Source: Citrus sinensis (lineage: Eukaryota > Streptophyta > Magnoliopsida > Sapindales > Rutaceae). Taken from it: a stretch of DNA of 64,000 bases. Positions 26,901 to 41,500 of this stretch are shown here, piece after piece. The DNA lies in contig NC_068559.1 in NCBI RefSeq assembly GCF_022201045.2, positions 26,357,501-26,421,500 of the forward strand, in the 5' to 3' direction. Numbering within the stretch: position 1 is the first letter of the stretch; each line of letters begins with the position of its first letter. Made by a program: the position numbers and the translations under genes. The notes under the pieces are model-generated. The model did not search any database and was not told the DNA's origin. It saw only the letters and a list, made by a program, of their open reading frames with translations.

Positions 26901-27566
26901 ATTATTTTCATTTCTTCTTTTAATATTTGTTGTAAAAAGCTCTATCCATTTATCTATGATGTTATTACTAGATAACATGCATATTGCTCCTCCATATATG
27001 TGTGTGTGTGTGTGTGTAAAGTGTTGAAAATATGTAAAATCGCCGCCTTTTGAATGGGAAAATAAAGAGATGAAACACTTAGATTCTTTGTGCTGCTGTT
27101 TCTATCTACAGGAGCCATAAATTTACCAAGGCGCTTGAACTCTGGCTTCTACTTTGCTCGTTCAGATAGTTCTACTATTGCTGCTATGGAGAAAGTGGTA
27201 GAGCATGCAGCAACCTCTGGTCTATCTGAGCAGCCAAGCTTCTATGACACTTTATGTGGGGCAGGTGGGTCCAATCGTAAAGGAGATGATAGATGTGTAG
27301 AACCTGAAACAAACTTGACAGTTCATTTCTTGGACAGAAACCTCTTCCCAAATGGTGCATACTTGGGCCTGTGGCAGAAAAAGAATGTAAGGAGAGACTG
27401 TGCAAAGAAGGGTTGTCTTGTTCTACACAATAACTGGATAAGTGGGAGGTTAAAAAAGTTGGAACGTCAGGTTCTTTCAGGCCTATGGGAGTATGACACT
27501 GGAACAAGAATGTGCATGCAGAGGTGGGACAGGACCAAACTGACCAAACCGACAAGAATTTTCTAA
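23945..27566 (+). CDS. RAY1: GT77 family glycosyltransferase, beta-arabinofuranosyltransferase RAY1-like
   Basis: Six exons: 23945-24049, 24315-24625, 24975-25227, 25314-26084, 26539-26785, 27112-27566; 2142 nt, 713 aa. It is a type II Golgi membrane protein: a short N-terminus, then a hydrophobic anchor (LWSMWLSGFILIGLSIYA). The next about 140 residues (PKIAIFAAPAPFTGS to NDWLLVASSRNV) look like a first, glycosyltransferase-like module with DPE where a DxD would sit. The C-terminal module is clearly GT77: MVLQILKLGYNVLLSDVDVYW with DVD as the metal-binding DxD, then RRLNSGFYFARSD and LVLHNNWISGRLKK. RAY1 in Arabidopsis adds arabinofuranose to arabinogalactan proteins. The first ATG in frame is used; Met at 23999 or 24017 would also keep the anchor, so the start is uncertain. 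Neighbours match the Arabidopsis order. Confidence 0.9.
24095..24120. repeat. (TC)13 microsatellite in RAY1 intron 1
   Basis: Perfect dinucleotide run; it falls between exon 1 and exon 2 of RAY1. Confidence 0.95.
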
Positions 27567-27867
27567 AACATACTGGTTTTTCTTATCTTTATCCTGGCCA
27601 ACTTTGTTCATATCGTTAAAGAAAAGAAAGGGAGGATATATTCTTTCACTTATACTTGCTTGTATACTAGGCCTAGGTTTCACCACTGCTTCATTTGGGA
27701 ATAAATAAGAATAAGGACAGCCGGCCAGGGAACAAAAGGTTATCCAAATTAGACAATGCATAATACTATTGAAATTACCTAAAGCTAACATGATGCTCCC
27801 ACTTCCTGCCACTCTGCCATTGACTCTGATGAAACATCTGGATCAGACAGCTTATTAATTGCTGGCG

Positions 27868-28479
27868 ATGCTGAAGCGTTTTGCTCAATCATTAGGGCTA
27901 GTCAGGGAGAAGGATAAAGATTCCATAAGAAAGAAGGAATCTGGCGAAGTGCCAATAACATTGGACATGACCGTACAATCAAGGGATGTATGTGTACGGA
28001 TAGTTCATGCAGGGGGACAGGAAGAGTTGTACCAAAATGCAGTTCCCGTTTCACAGTTGATGGAAAAATATCCTGGGATGTGCGTTGCTCGGCCTGAAGT
28101 TTTCAAAAATCCTCTTGAGTCCTTTTTGTGGCCGGAAGATAAGCTGTTGCCTGGTCAAAAATATTACATGATTCCATCTACAACCGCACAGAAACTGAAG
28201 CAAAAACACCTGAAAAAATTTAAAGTCCAAGGACCTTCTGAAGTTGTAGTAGATATGTCAGATGCAAGGATCACTTGGGAAGTGCGAGGAGACCTTATGG
28301 ATGAGTCTGTTCGTTCTGCAAAAGATTTCTATGTCTCTGGGGAAAGTTGGTTAAAACGTCCAAACAAACGAGGAGTTAGAAAGAAGAAGGCTTTCGTACC
28401 ACCCCTTCCTAAGAGAATGATGTTCCATGGATACGAGTGGGAACCCAGCTTAACCTCTGTGCTAGAACTGTCTCCATGA
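27868..28479 (+). CDS. PADRE/DUF4228 domain protein
   Basis: An intronless frame of 203 residues begins at the ATG at 27868 (MLKRFAQSLG). Residues about 40-120 match the PADRE (DUF4228) pattern: VRIVHAGGQEELY, then VPVSQLMEKYPGMCVARPEV, and the hallmark LWPEDKLLPGQKYYMIPS followed by KLKQKH. The C-terminal third is basic and probably disordered, ending PKRMMFHGYEWEPSL. Proteins of this family are stress-responsive in plants but have no known biochemical activity. It follows RAY1 on the same strand with only about 300 bp between RAY1's stop and this start, so its promoter must lie within or overlap RAY1's 3' region. No other in-frame ATG is available upstream because a stop precedes it. Confidence 0.87.
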   Translation: MLKRFAQSLGLVREKDKDSIRKKESGEVPITLDMTVQSRDVCVRIVHAGGQEELYQNAVPVSQLMEKYPGMCVARPEVFKNPLESFLWPEDKLLPGQKYYMIPSTTAQKLKQKHLKKFKVQGPSEVVVDMSDARITWEVRGDLMDESVRSAKDFYVSGESWLKRPNKRGVRKKKAFVPPLPKRMMFHGYEWEPSLTSVLELSP

Positions 28480-31314
28480 ATTTGTTTCTTTAAGGGCTCT
28501 CATCTATGTATTCTGGTACATTATTCTGCAAACCAGTTGAATTGGTAATATAGGGATTTAATGTTGGTTGCTCGAGAGATTTAATGGACAAATATGATCA
28601 TTAAAATAAATTAAATGTAATAATTTTCTTGCTCTATTCTTGCAACGGCATTTCTTAGTTAAAGGACTCGTGAGTACTCTTGTAGAGACCGTTTTTTGTT
28701 ATTACACCATGTAAATAAAACATTAGATATCCTCCTGGTCACTTTGTCATCTGTTGGTGATGTGATGTTTATGGATGGTAAAATATTTTGAGGGTAATTA
28801 AAGTAGGGTTGGATGTTAAGTCCAATTTTAATTTTGTTTATAAAAAAGATTGGGTATGGGTATAATTTTTTTTATCTGTTTATTTGGTAGTTTGGGTACG
28901 AGTATAAAATACTAATACTCGTACACACTTACTAAAATCATTTGTGTTTGGGGGATTTATAACGACGAGACCAGCCGTACCCTGGACGAGGAGTCAGCCT
29001 CCTTATAAGCGAGTAGACGGGTGAAGTCTAGTAGCAAGTATCAACGAGCAGGAAATTTCTACTTGGCCACGAGGACAAGATGACCTCCTGCTACGAGCCG
29101 ACACCTTTCCCTGCTGAAGGTCGAGGTCGGCAAACCCAGTCTACAGAGGTTAACGAAACGCGCACTCCTATCCGAGAATCTAGGCACGAAACCCACTCAG
29201 TCGGAACTACGACATTCAAGCATCCACTTCCGTGAGTTGGGGAAAGTGATGGGCATGGATCGTGGGGGATCGGATTCACAGAAAGGCTATAAAAAAGGTA
29301 ATCAATAAAGGTAAACGAGTTAGACATTTTCACATTAGAACTTAAGAAAAAAACATCTTCGTTGAGAAAAGGGAGAAAAACTCAGGCATTTTCTATTGTC
29401 TAAAAGATTAAAGAACAGCCACGAGATTAGTGGCCGAGTTTCTCACAAAAGTAAACCAACATTTCTGACTTGAGCATCGGAGGGTTTACACTGGGAAAAC
29501 TCCCAGCGTGCTCTGACCAGTTCTGTGTGCGCATGAGTCTGATAAAGTAGAAGTCATACGAGACATTGTTTTGCTCGGTTAGAAGGGTTACGAGGAGAAT
29601 CTGCTGTTGGTCGTGAATTTGAGAGTTGAGGAAATATACTGATCGAGAACGAGCAGACATTAGAATCTCGCATCAACAATTTGATTATTAACTATTTATT
29701 TATTTGTTAATGTTTTAAAAAGTTAAATTCAAATAAACCTTAAAAAGGTAAACATTAGCACTTAGTAACTTAATAATCGAAATGACTATCTAATATAATA
29801 TTATTGTAGACATTTACGTAGAGATTTTAGTCATTTAATGGACTAAACACTTACAAATAAAATCTTGTAATAAAAAAAACGATAATAGAACAATATTCAA
29901 ATTAAGGTCAGTTGAAAGGAGCAAATGACAGATAAGGAAATGTTAAAGTGAAGATTTTTGTTTTCAATCCAAATATTTAATAATATACTAATTGGAATTA
30001 ACTTAACAATCATTAAATTATAATTATTATTTACTTAAATAAAAAAATTAAAAATATTTTAGAATAAAATGCTAGATGTTCATCTGATAAATAATTAAGG
30101 TATCGTTTTTTTTTTAATATATGAAGATGTTATAAAAGGGGATAAGGGCTTAAGGTAAAAAAAAGCCTAAGCCAAGCTTGACTCTATATATATTTTTTAA
30201 ATATAAATTTATAAATTAAAATAATACATTAAAAAATTTTTTTGAATCCACTAGTTTATAAATCAATAATGATTCAAAAAACTTAAAATCATAATATGAA
30301 ATTCTCTCTTAAGTCTTAATTAATTGAGATCGTGCTTGAATTAAATAATTCATTATTAAAAAATTAATTACGTAAACTTTAATTTGCTTCATTTTTTATT
30401 TTTTATTTATTTTATTTAATTCATTATTAACTATTAATTTATTAGCAGTTTACAATAATTAAAAAAATAATTTAAAAATATAGTTTAAAAATAATAATTT
30501 AAGAATATGAAAAAGCCCAAACTCGACTAAGCCCGACCTTATACTTTTCTTGATATGGACTTGGGCCGTCCAAGCTTAAAAAAAAGCTCCGTCTAGACCC
30601 TATAATTTGCCATCTAATATGAATATCTCTAATTTTTATCGCTCAAGTCAACAATCGGTAAGGGAAGTGGGAAAAATGCCCTCCACAAAACAAATAAAAA
30701 TATATGAATATTGACATCCCCACTTAAGATAGTTTTGTCCTCGATTTTTGGAGTGGCGATGGTTTCAAAGTAATCTGTTTGAGCTTGGATGATGTGCTCT
30801 GACGAACACAAATAGTAGCATACCAGTTGCCAGTTCGGGTTTGGAATTTTTGCTGATTCCCCTCTTCTTTGTCAGCCATGATTTCATGGCGCTGTCCTCT
30901 AGAATGAATGTACCTCAATTAGTCCAGTCCAAGAAGGATCTCATAGGCTTTCCGGTGAGAAGTAACAATAAATTCATCGAGAATTCCAGTTAGTGAAATA
31001 ATGAACAATTTATTTCCAGCCAGTAGCGTTTCATAACAATTTTTTCATTCAACACAAAAAGTGTAGTCCTCAAAGAGCAGGTCTTAAACCAAGTTCAGCA
31101 GGACAACCAAGTATTGTCCCCTAAATTTCCTAAGTCTGAAAAAAAAACCAGCTGTGGCATTCCCAATGCCACAATATGTAGTGACTTCCACACTGGAGGA
31201 AACCACGTCAGCTCAGGAAGTAATAATCATACAAGAATTTTGTTGGGAAAATTATGGGTGAATTAGTTAATCACATGAAATCAAATTGTTTCTTTTTAAA
31301 ATTTAAACTTCTAT
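28480..31314. other. Intergenic region rich in repeats, between PADRE gene and PHT2;1
   Basis: It holds the solo LTR (separate entry), a short perfect hairpin at 28896-28924, very AT-rich DNA at 29690-30480, and two opposed GC-containing blocks at about 30140-30180 and 30510-30610 (AAGCCTAAGCC / GGCCGTCCAAGCTT) that may be ends of another decayed element. The minus strand at 30720-30918 reads through a stretch resembling the tail of a retroelement polyprotein, too degraded to name. The part next to 31315 should be the PHT2;1 3' UTR. Confidence 0.55.
28945..29678. mobile_element. Solo LTR (734 bp) of an LTR retrotransposon
   Basis: The element begins TGTTTGGGG and ends CATCAACA, so it has TGTT/AACA termini. 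It is bracketed by the same pentamer ATTTG at 28940-28944 and 29679-29683, the expected 5-bp target duplication. Inside are a TATA-like CTATAAAAAA near 29286 and TGACTTGAGCATCGGAGGG near 29468. There is no second LTR, primer-binding site or polyprotein on either side, so it is a solo LTR produced by recombination. The superfamily is not certain; Ty3/gypsy is my guess from the internal motif. It is GC-richer than its surroundings. Confidence 0.9.
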
Positions 31315-34097
31315 TCAATATATAAATGACAAAAGCTTGGTCAAGATCCATGTGTAGAAAACAGCAAAGGTGGCACCAACAGGAATTGTCACAGCCCAGG
31401 AAAGCACAATTTCTTTCACAGTTTCTGCTCTAACACTGTTTAGTCCTCTTGCAAATCCAACTCCCATGACTGCACCCACCAAAGTATGCGTTGCTGAGAT
31501 GGGCAATCCCAGCTTCGAAGCAAACAGAACCACCGAAGCTGCAGCAAACTCAGCTGCAAATCCTCTAGTGGGTGTCAGTTCTGTTATCTTCTTTCCAATT
31601 GTGGCTATCACTCTATAACCCCATATCATCAGTCCCGAAACAATTCCAAAACCTCCCCATGCTAGAACATCTATTGGAATAACAATCTTAGTTCCACTAG
31701 CACTGCCGTGAAGAATAGATAACGCAGCCGCCAGGGGACCTATTGCATTGGAGACATCATTTCCACCGTGGGCAAATGACATGAAGCAAGCTGACAGTAC
31801 CTGCATATACCCGAAAACACCATAAACTATTTCCAGCTGGGTACCTTTGGGGCCTGCAATATCAGAGAAAATTCCAATACTCTTGTTGTGGATATTAGTA
31901 TCCTTAGGCTCAGGTTGCAATGAGGTGGATTTGACGAGGAGATGACCGAGTTGTTTCTGAATAATTCTGTAAACTAGGAAGGCTCCAGCAGCACCAAATG
32001 CTAAAGCTTGGGCTAAAGCCAAAGGAAAGATCTTGCTCAGAGGAAATGCTGCAAAAGAGATTCCAGTTACACCCACAAAAACAGCAATTGGAGCAGCAGC
32101 AGCCGCAGCTTGTCCAGGATTTGGAGCACTGTATACAAACTGAAAAGCAAAAAGGTTATACAGAAACAGAGCCTATCCCCATGCCTGTAAATGAATATAG
32201 GTTAGATTTAGAAAAGTTTGTACATCAAAATTTATCATGCATACAAGCTGCCATTTGATCACTTTAGCCATTTCGTCGTAGGTTTGTACTAATTAATGCA
32301 AAGCATTGAAAAAAGAGTCAGCATATGGTGTCTAAGTAACTTCTACATGCTCATGGCTCAAGATTTTCTGAAACTCTAAAGCAGTGAAATCATACTCCTA
32401 AACTAATATAATATGTATTTTAGAAACCACAAGCACAAACAGATAAATTTTAAAAATTTCACAAGCCAAGGCAAAGCCATGTTGGATGCAAGGCAGCGAG
32501 CATTATTAGTACAAGTCCATAACGTGAAAGCACATACCCTACGAATGCATTTGTAGACAAGAAATGAGACCAGTGCTCCCAGTATCGGTGAAATCACCCA
32601 TGATGATGTCACCCTCGCCAGTGAACTCCAAAAGACAGCACCAGCTCCCCCATAAACAAGACCAAATCCAACCATCGATCCCACTATACAGTGTGTGGTG
32701 GAGACAGGCCAACCATAATATGATGCAACCTAATAATACAAGATACCATTAGTGGAGTTAAAACATAACTGAAAAATGTAGAGCATATAAGCATTAAGGA
32801 GAGCAACTGCCCTTAATTTTAAAGCTATTAAAGTTATAAGAGACATTATTTAAGACTTGCATGAGCTGCTTATAAAAACAATAACTAATTGGAAACTAAA
32901 AGTTCAATACTTTTCGGGTAGCATCTAATAATTGTTAAAAAGCACAATCTTGGACTTTCAATACCTTTGTAAATACATATTAGTACAAACATATTAAATA
33001 CTTAACAGGCATAAGTATAAGAGGCGATAGAAGAAATGAATACTCCTGATTACTCTTAAGTAACTGAAAGCTCTGTTTACTGAAGCTTTCACTTAACAGG
33101 CATAAGTATAAGAGGCGATAGAAGAAATGAATACTCCTGATTACTCTTAAGTAACTGAAAGCTCTGTTTACTGAAGCTAAGAATGAAAACTAGAGTATCA
33201 TTTCAAAGGTAGACATTTTTGTAGCGATGGCACAAATTCTTCCATAAAGTTTATTCAGAGCCTGCTGCTTAATTGAGTTGTTGTATACTCATGAAAATTT
33301 CATATTATTAAAAGCTCACAAACAAATCCGCAATATCATAATCAAGATTTAAATACTAATTAAAGAAGGAAGCTCAAATAATGTACCTGCAACCAAGTAC
33401 CAGCTGCAGCCAAAGAAGAAAGCAAGCCAGCAAAAAGGAGGGTGTCCTTTCCCTGAAATACGCTAGCAACAAGAATCCCCTTCTGCATTGTACTGGTCAC
33501 ATGGGTTCCCATCAATAACGCTCCTGAAAACTCCAGTACAGCCGCAGTCAAAACAGCTTGTCGCAGTGTCAAAGCACCTGATCCCACTGAAGTCCCCATG
33601 GCATTGGCTACATCATTGGCTCCAATATTCCAAGCCATGTAAAAACCAAATAAAAGTGTTGCATGTGATAAAAGCTTGGTCTTTATATCCAGTCCTTGAC
33701 CCAAAGACTTCATAAAGAAAGGAAGAGTAAGAGCAGCCAAGGCTATGCATATCGAAATAGCAGAGGCCGTACTTGAAGATATATGAAAGGCTTGTGCCAT
33801 TCCAGGCAATTCGTCATCACCAGCTTCAGTCTTTGCAGGTTCATCATGATGATGTTCCTGAACTTGGAGTCCTTCATTTTGTTCTTCTTCACCTTCAGCT
33901 TCAGCAAAAGATGATATACTAGCAAAACTATGCGTGAGTCTTGAGTTCTTGAGGCTCAGGAGAGAATAAGATGATCTGGGTAGAGATAAATTTGGCTTGA
34001 GAAGAAGAGCTGAGGAGGAAGAACGATGTTTATGAAAAAGAAATGCTTCTGGTGAAACAGTATTTCTTGAAGAAGATGAGCAAAAAGGGGGAGGCAT
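31315..34097 (-). CDS. PHT2;1: Plastid inner-envelope phosphate transporter PHT2;1
   Basis: Three exons on the minus strand: 33387-34097, 32538-32729 and 31315-32139; 1728 nt, 575 aa, close to the Arabidopsis protein. The first about 70 residues are Ser/Leu/Arg-rich, a plastid transit peptide, followed by an acidic His-containing linker (residues about 66-98). The membrane part carries the two PiT family signatures: GANDVANA near 159-166 and GGNDVSNA near 427-434, one in each internal half. The two halves are separated by a soluble loop (KSTSLQPEPKDTNIHNKSIG). It co-transports phosphate with protons or sodium across the plastid envelope. ATG at 34097 (MPPPFCSSSS) is the first in frame. Intron 1 contains a recent perfect tandem duplication. 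A small Ala run (AAAAAAAPIA) follows the exon 3 start. Confidence 0.95.
33000..33178. repeat. Perfect 88-bp direct repeat in PHT2;1 intron 1
   Basis: Positions 33000-33087 and 33091-33178 are identical, separated by TTC. Each unit starts ACTTAACAGGC and ends CTGAAGCT. Absence of differences implies a recent event, or possibly an assembly duplication. Confidence 0.95.
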
Positions 34098-36239
34098 ATT
34101 TTGGAGGGAGTGATAAGATAGAGAGGGTGGGGAAAAGAGAAAGAAGAGTATCTAAAGGAATTATTCAGATGGATTCTTGGCCATGGAATGTGCAACAGCT
34201 CATTGTGCTCAACAACAAGAAGAAAGAGAAGTAGGTGGTGGTGGAGATTGGGAAGAAATGAGAGTGAGTTCATTTCCAATTTTATTTTTTGGACTTTTGA
34301 ATGGAATAAAAAACGTTAGGTGTGAGAGTGGATTTGGCAGCATCCTTTGGTTGATTTTAAACGAGTGGTGCTTGTTTCTCTTGAGGCTTCTCTTCACCCA
34401 TGCCATGACATGCGTCCCCACCCTACCATCCGAAGAATTTTCAAGAAAAAAGAAAATAATTTTAGAGACTGATAATAAAACTTTATCCACAAGAGATTCA
34501 ATTGTGTTTCCTACGGATACTTGTTACTTGGTTGCGTATGGCCACGTGACATTGTGACTCGCGCCAGCAATAAACCTATAGCAGGAAGAAATCTTTATAT
34601 ACATGCATACATTACATAAATAAAATCTACCATATTATGTTTTGTTAGACTTTGTCTTGCTATTCCCTCGTTGCGATCATGCCTCCCCCAAAAATGTCAT
34701 CATCTTTAAGTAAAACTAGAGCAAAGATTTAAAGCTGTTCAAATAGCTGGCTCCACCTAATCAACAACAGAAATTGATTGAGTTCTTGTGTTTATACCGT
34801 GGTCCGTGGCCGATAGTGAGGTCCACAGATAGGGCTCAGCATAGCCTAATAATGAAATGAGTTCTGTTATTTGAACTCTTTGACGATAAAGGGATGATAG
34901 AAATGCGTATCCTTTTGTCTGTTGCTTCAACTCCATTCATCATCTTTTGTTTGTTACTTTTTTCATTTAAAAAATAAAAGAATCAAAAAAAATATTAAAA
35001 TAATGAAAAGATAACCATAAAAATAACGAAAAGAGATTCAAATAGCAGCACGTTTTTTACAATCAAATTTTCTTGTTATCCTCTCTCTCTCCATCTCTCA
35101 CCTCTCATTTACTCAACATGAGCCATCTGCATTTAACAAGTCTCTCTCTGCATCTCGCTTATCACAAGAAAGAAGTTAACACCCGCATGCTACCCATTTT
35201 GCCATTTTTGAGATTTTCGGTACCATTTGTTTTGATAATCAAGGATTTTTATCCAAATTACACATAAAACACAATCTCCGAGTGCTCAGTATTTCGATTT
35301 ATGTCACAATCTCCCAGTGTCAAGTAGCTAGCTACCGTTCACGTTCCACAGATTATTTTTCACATTTAATTAATTCAATTAAGTGGATGATCATATAAAT
35401 GATACCACGATACCACATTGTTGAATTAAAAGTTCAAAAAGATTCAAAATTTTGTCATTCACAAGATAAAATAAAAATTAAAAAAAAATACTTACTGATG
35501 GGTCACTAGAACTGCAGCAGCAAGCAACAGCTAGAAGTCTCTTAGAAGCCTAAAGAGCCAGAACAAGATCATTCCACCAAAGCAGTGACGTCGTAGATGG
35601 AGAAGACTCGAGGGTGTCCGTTGTAGATCTAGGCTGGGCAAGAACAAGAAGTGGTTGTCATCCGGTAACGAAGCAAATGGGGCTGGGCGAGAAAAAAAAA
35701 AAAAGGGGGCTGGGCAATTTTCTTTTCCTTCCAGATGAACGGAAAGAGAATAACGAAGGAGGGAAGTAAACTAAGGACGGGAAATCTGGTCAAAAGCTAA
35801 AATTTAACCTGCTTTCCAAAAATAAATTATTTATTTTATTATTTATTATGGGCCCATGCAAAAGTAAAAGAATAATAAGGAAACGCGTGAAACGGCAGTG
35901 GGCGCATGCGTTTCTGTCGTCCTTTTGTCTTCTTTGAGTTTGTTTATCATTTTCCTAATGAAATTAACCGGGTTTTGACGAAGAATCAGAGTGTGGCCCA
36001 TATCTACGTGTTACATTTTCATTTTTCCGAATTACTAGAGTTAAATTATAAATTTGATCTGTCCTTCCTCCATCAATAATAAGTTCCAAAAATTGATTAG
36101 ATATTGAAGGAACAAATTTACATACATGAATGAATAAAAAGAAAAGAAAATAAGAAAGCCATGTATGGTATTTGCGAATCAGATCGTTCCATGATTAACA
36201 TTTTATCGCAAATATATATAGATGGAAATTGGATCGCCA
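34098..36239. other. Intergenic: PHT2;1 promoter and 3' flank of TAA1-like gene
   Basis: About 2.1 kb with no supported gene. The stretch 34098-34300 is probably PHT2;1 5' UTR/promoter. The block 35500-35790 is less AT-rich, with repeated GGGCTGGGC(A/G)A units around an A run; it could be a transposon fragment, but I see no termini. The rest is A/T-rich. Confidence 0.5.
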
Positions 36240-38439
<2,200 letters not shown>

Positions 38440-38539
38440 CTTGATGTAGTATTTGGTATGTGTGTGAGAAAGTGAAAGAGCCTGCCTCAGGTAAAAATTA
38501 GGGTTTGAATGTGGGCTGCTTGATGTGTTAGCTCTTGGT

Positions 38540-38547
38540 TATATATA
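38540..38547 (-). promoter_or_regulatory. TATA box of the TAA1-like gene
   Basis: TATATATA about 100 bp upstream of the start codon, in the orientation and spacing expected for a minus-strand plant promoter with a short 5' UTR. Confidence 0.65.
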
Positions 38548-41500
38548 GAGGGAACGAGGTGGGGATTAACGAGTGGGAGTGGTGCATGATTCTAGCAAAT
38601 ATCTGCTCTCCAATGAACTTGAAATGTATGTGTTCCAATCTCATCAGATTTTGTTGGATACTATCTGATTTATATTATTCTTTATAGAATAATTAATAGA
38701 AACTTGAAAGTGAACATACATTTATTAATGGGAACACACATAGGAAAGGCAGAAAACCAGATTTTGTTGGATACTTCGTATAATTCATAGCAATATCATG
38801 ATTATGTGTCATTAATTAAAAGGTCATATTTGCTTCTTATCTTTTTTATCCAAAATGCCATATGGGAAAAAAAGTGTGGTCTTATGTGTTATTTTCTACT
38901 TATATCAGTACTAAAAAAAAAAAAAAGAGAGAAAAAGAAACAGAAAAGAAATTAAGAAATGCTTTTGCCCTTAGTTGCCAACTGCAATCCAGAGGATCAA
39001 CTTTGAAACTATAGAGATAGATGAACCTTTATTTGAAGACTGAAGAATTATTAATACATTCAATTAGTTTAAAAACGAAAACGACTTCAACACTCAAATT
39101 TATAATCCTAATTAGATCGACGATTAGCTCCAAACTCCCAACTTCATTATGATGAACTAAACTATTGGCTCCCGCTTAACCCTCAGACACTATAATATTT
39201 AGTCTCATGATAAACTTAAGAAATCTCAATCACTTACTATTTCATAATAAATAAAATGAGTAACGGTTTTGATAACATGATAAACTTTAAAAAAACTCAA
39301 TCACTTACTATTTCATAATAAATAAAATGAGTAATAATTTTGATAATATAACGGTTACTTTCTTTCACTCATGCATTTAGAACAGTGCAAAGTCAAAATT
39401 TTATTGTAACTTTTATTCAATAACTATCAATCACAATATTACTTTAAAAAAAAGAGAGAAAGGTACAAAGCTTAGCTCAATACATGAAATGCAATCGGTA
39501 GTGGAGTGAAAAATTTAAAATTGAAAGGAACAAATAAGAATAAACAATGTATATTATGTAACAATTAATGATAAAATGGTATCAGATAGTTTGTATAATA
39601 TAATATGTGGCAAATGAATCAATTATATTTATTTTGGAATATAAACAAGTAAGACTGGTATATTTTCAGGGTGAAATTAGCCAAAAAGGAAAAAAAATTA
39701 AATAAATAAATAAATAGAGATCATAATTAAGTTACTAATGAATTTAATGATTCTGCATTGATTATACACATATTATTTCAACCAGATTATTAAACTGGAA
39801 AAATATCCTTCGTACATCTCACATGATGTCGGTCAACTTCTCCATGAGAGATATATCATATAATGACGCCCTATTTGCAGACATCATATGCAGCACAAAT
39901 GGCCCCTCTGCTAGCGTGTTCTGTGCCTCCAGAAATTGCTCGAGACAAGCAAACTATCATCTGACCATCTGCCCTAAGCCAGTCAACGTCACTAATTATA
40001 TCGGAGTGTTTTTTTTTTTTTTTTTTAGCAATGTCTGAATGTGAGATCATGTGTTGTCGTTTAAACACATAAACAATTGTAGAAACATGCGTTTTGATCT
40101 TAAACACATGAATATAATTGCTATATTAGTTAGGTTGATCATTTAATTTATTCAAGAAAATTTAGTTTGGTCGCCTACACACATGACTTGTGTCGCACAT
40201 CCAAACAGAGCGACCCATTGTCGGCGTCAACTTCATGTGCCAACAACGACTATGCATGCGGCACCGGTGATCAGTCAAGCGACGTTCGCGGCTAGAGTTT
40301 CTTTTTTAAAGAAAGAAATTAAATTATAATCGGGGATTTATAAATGATTTTTTTTCATCAATGCATTTCAAGTAAAAACTTACTACTTCTCTAAGATTTG
40401 AGAAAAATACTACAATTGCCGTGGTAGTGGTATCAATATTTTTGGGAATTTAATGAAAATGACCTAAAAATTGACCCAATTTACAAAAGTAGCAAAACTT
40501 TTACTTTTTTTTCCCTATTTTTGTCGAAAAAGATATATATTTTGAACAATATGTCTCTAAATATGTTGGGGATACGACCACTGGCTAATGGTTGATATCT
40601 TGATGATGTCTCCTTGAGATGCTCACATTGTTAAGTCGAATGTTTTAATGGAGTTCATTTTTAATATATTATAAAATTGTGCGGTTTAATAATATTAAAA
40701 ATTAATTCTATTAAATCGCATGACTTAACAGCGTATCCGTAATAAAAAGAATTGAAGCGCTACAAAAATAAGAAATATTTTAGTATGCTATTTTATAAGG
40801 CGGTCATTTTTTTTTCCCCCGAATTATGGTTATCATGACTATGAAATTTAAATATTACAGACGGATGCAACCCATGAAATTCGCTAAGTCCATGTCGGCC
40901 AGCCCACGATCAAGCCCAACGAGCTATGAAGCCCAGTGACCAGACGATTATACTGACCTTATCAATTATTCCCAGACCTTGTTGATTATTCTGCATCGGC
41001 TTCATAATCATACCAACACTGATCTGTATTCCGAACTAATTCGTAGCAATCTATCTAATATATGCACTTTGGTTTCCTAACACTTACTTGAACATATAAT
41101 TCGGAACTGAATGCATACCTCATCTACAAATTATGATCAATCACAGATAGCAACACAAGTTAGGTGTGTCAGCTCCTCAGTAATCTCTGTGATATAAAAA
41201 TGACGTAATTTTGACTCCACTTGGGCAAAATGGATGCCACTCTCTCTGTGGAGTGTGGAACCCAAATTATAAAAAGTCTGTGATCCAATATTTCCTAAAA
41301 TAACTTTTAACTAGTATAATCAAGTTGATATTTTAAGGTACGTAACAGACTAATAGGTGTGATAACCCTTCAAAAATAAAGGCTGTCTTCAATGCATAAG
41401 CACAACCTTTTAACTCTTTATTGAAATGAAAGTTTCTGGAAGTTTCAAGAAGTTATAATTTCGGAAAAAAAGAAATCATGCACATTACCACAATAATAAA

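Noticed and set aside
30629-30918. Possible retrotransposon polyprotein tail on the minus strand
   Set aside because: A few residues (IEDKTILSGD) hint at the end of a gypsy polyprotein, but frames are broken and too short to support a feature.
39823-40107. Open frames on both strands in the TAA1-hydrolase gap
   Set aside because: They overlap each other, run into a poly-T tract and match no family I know.
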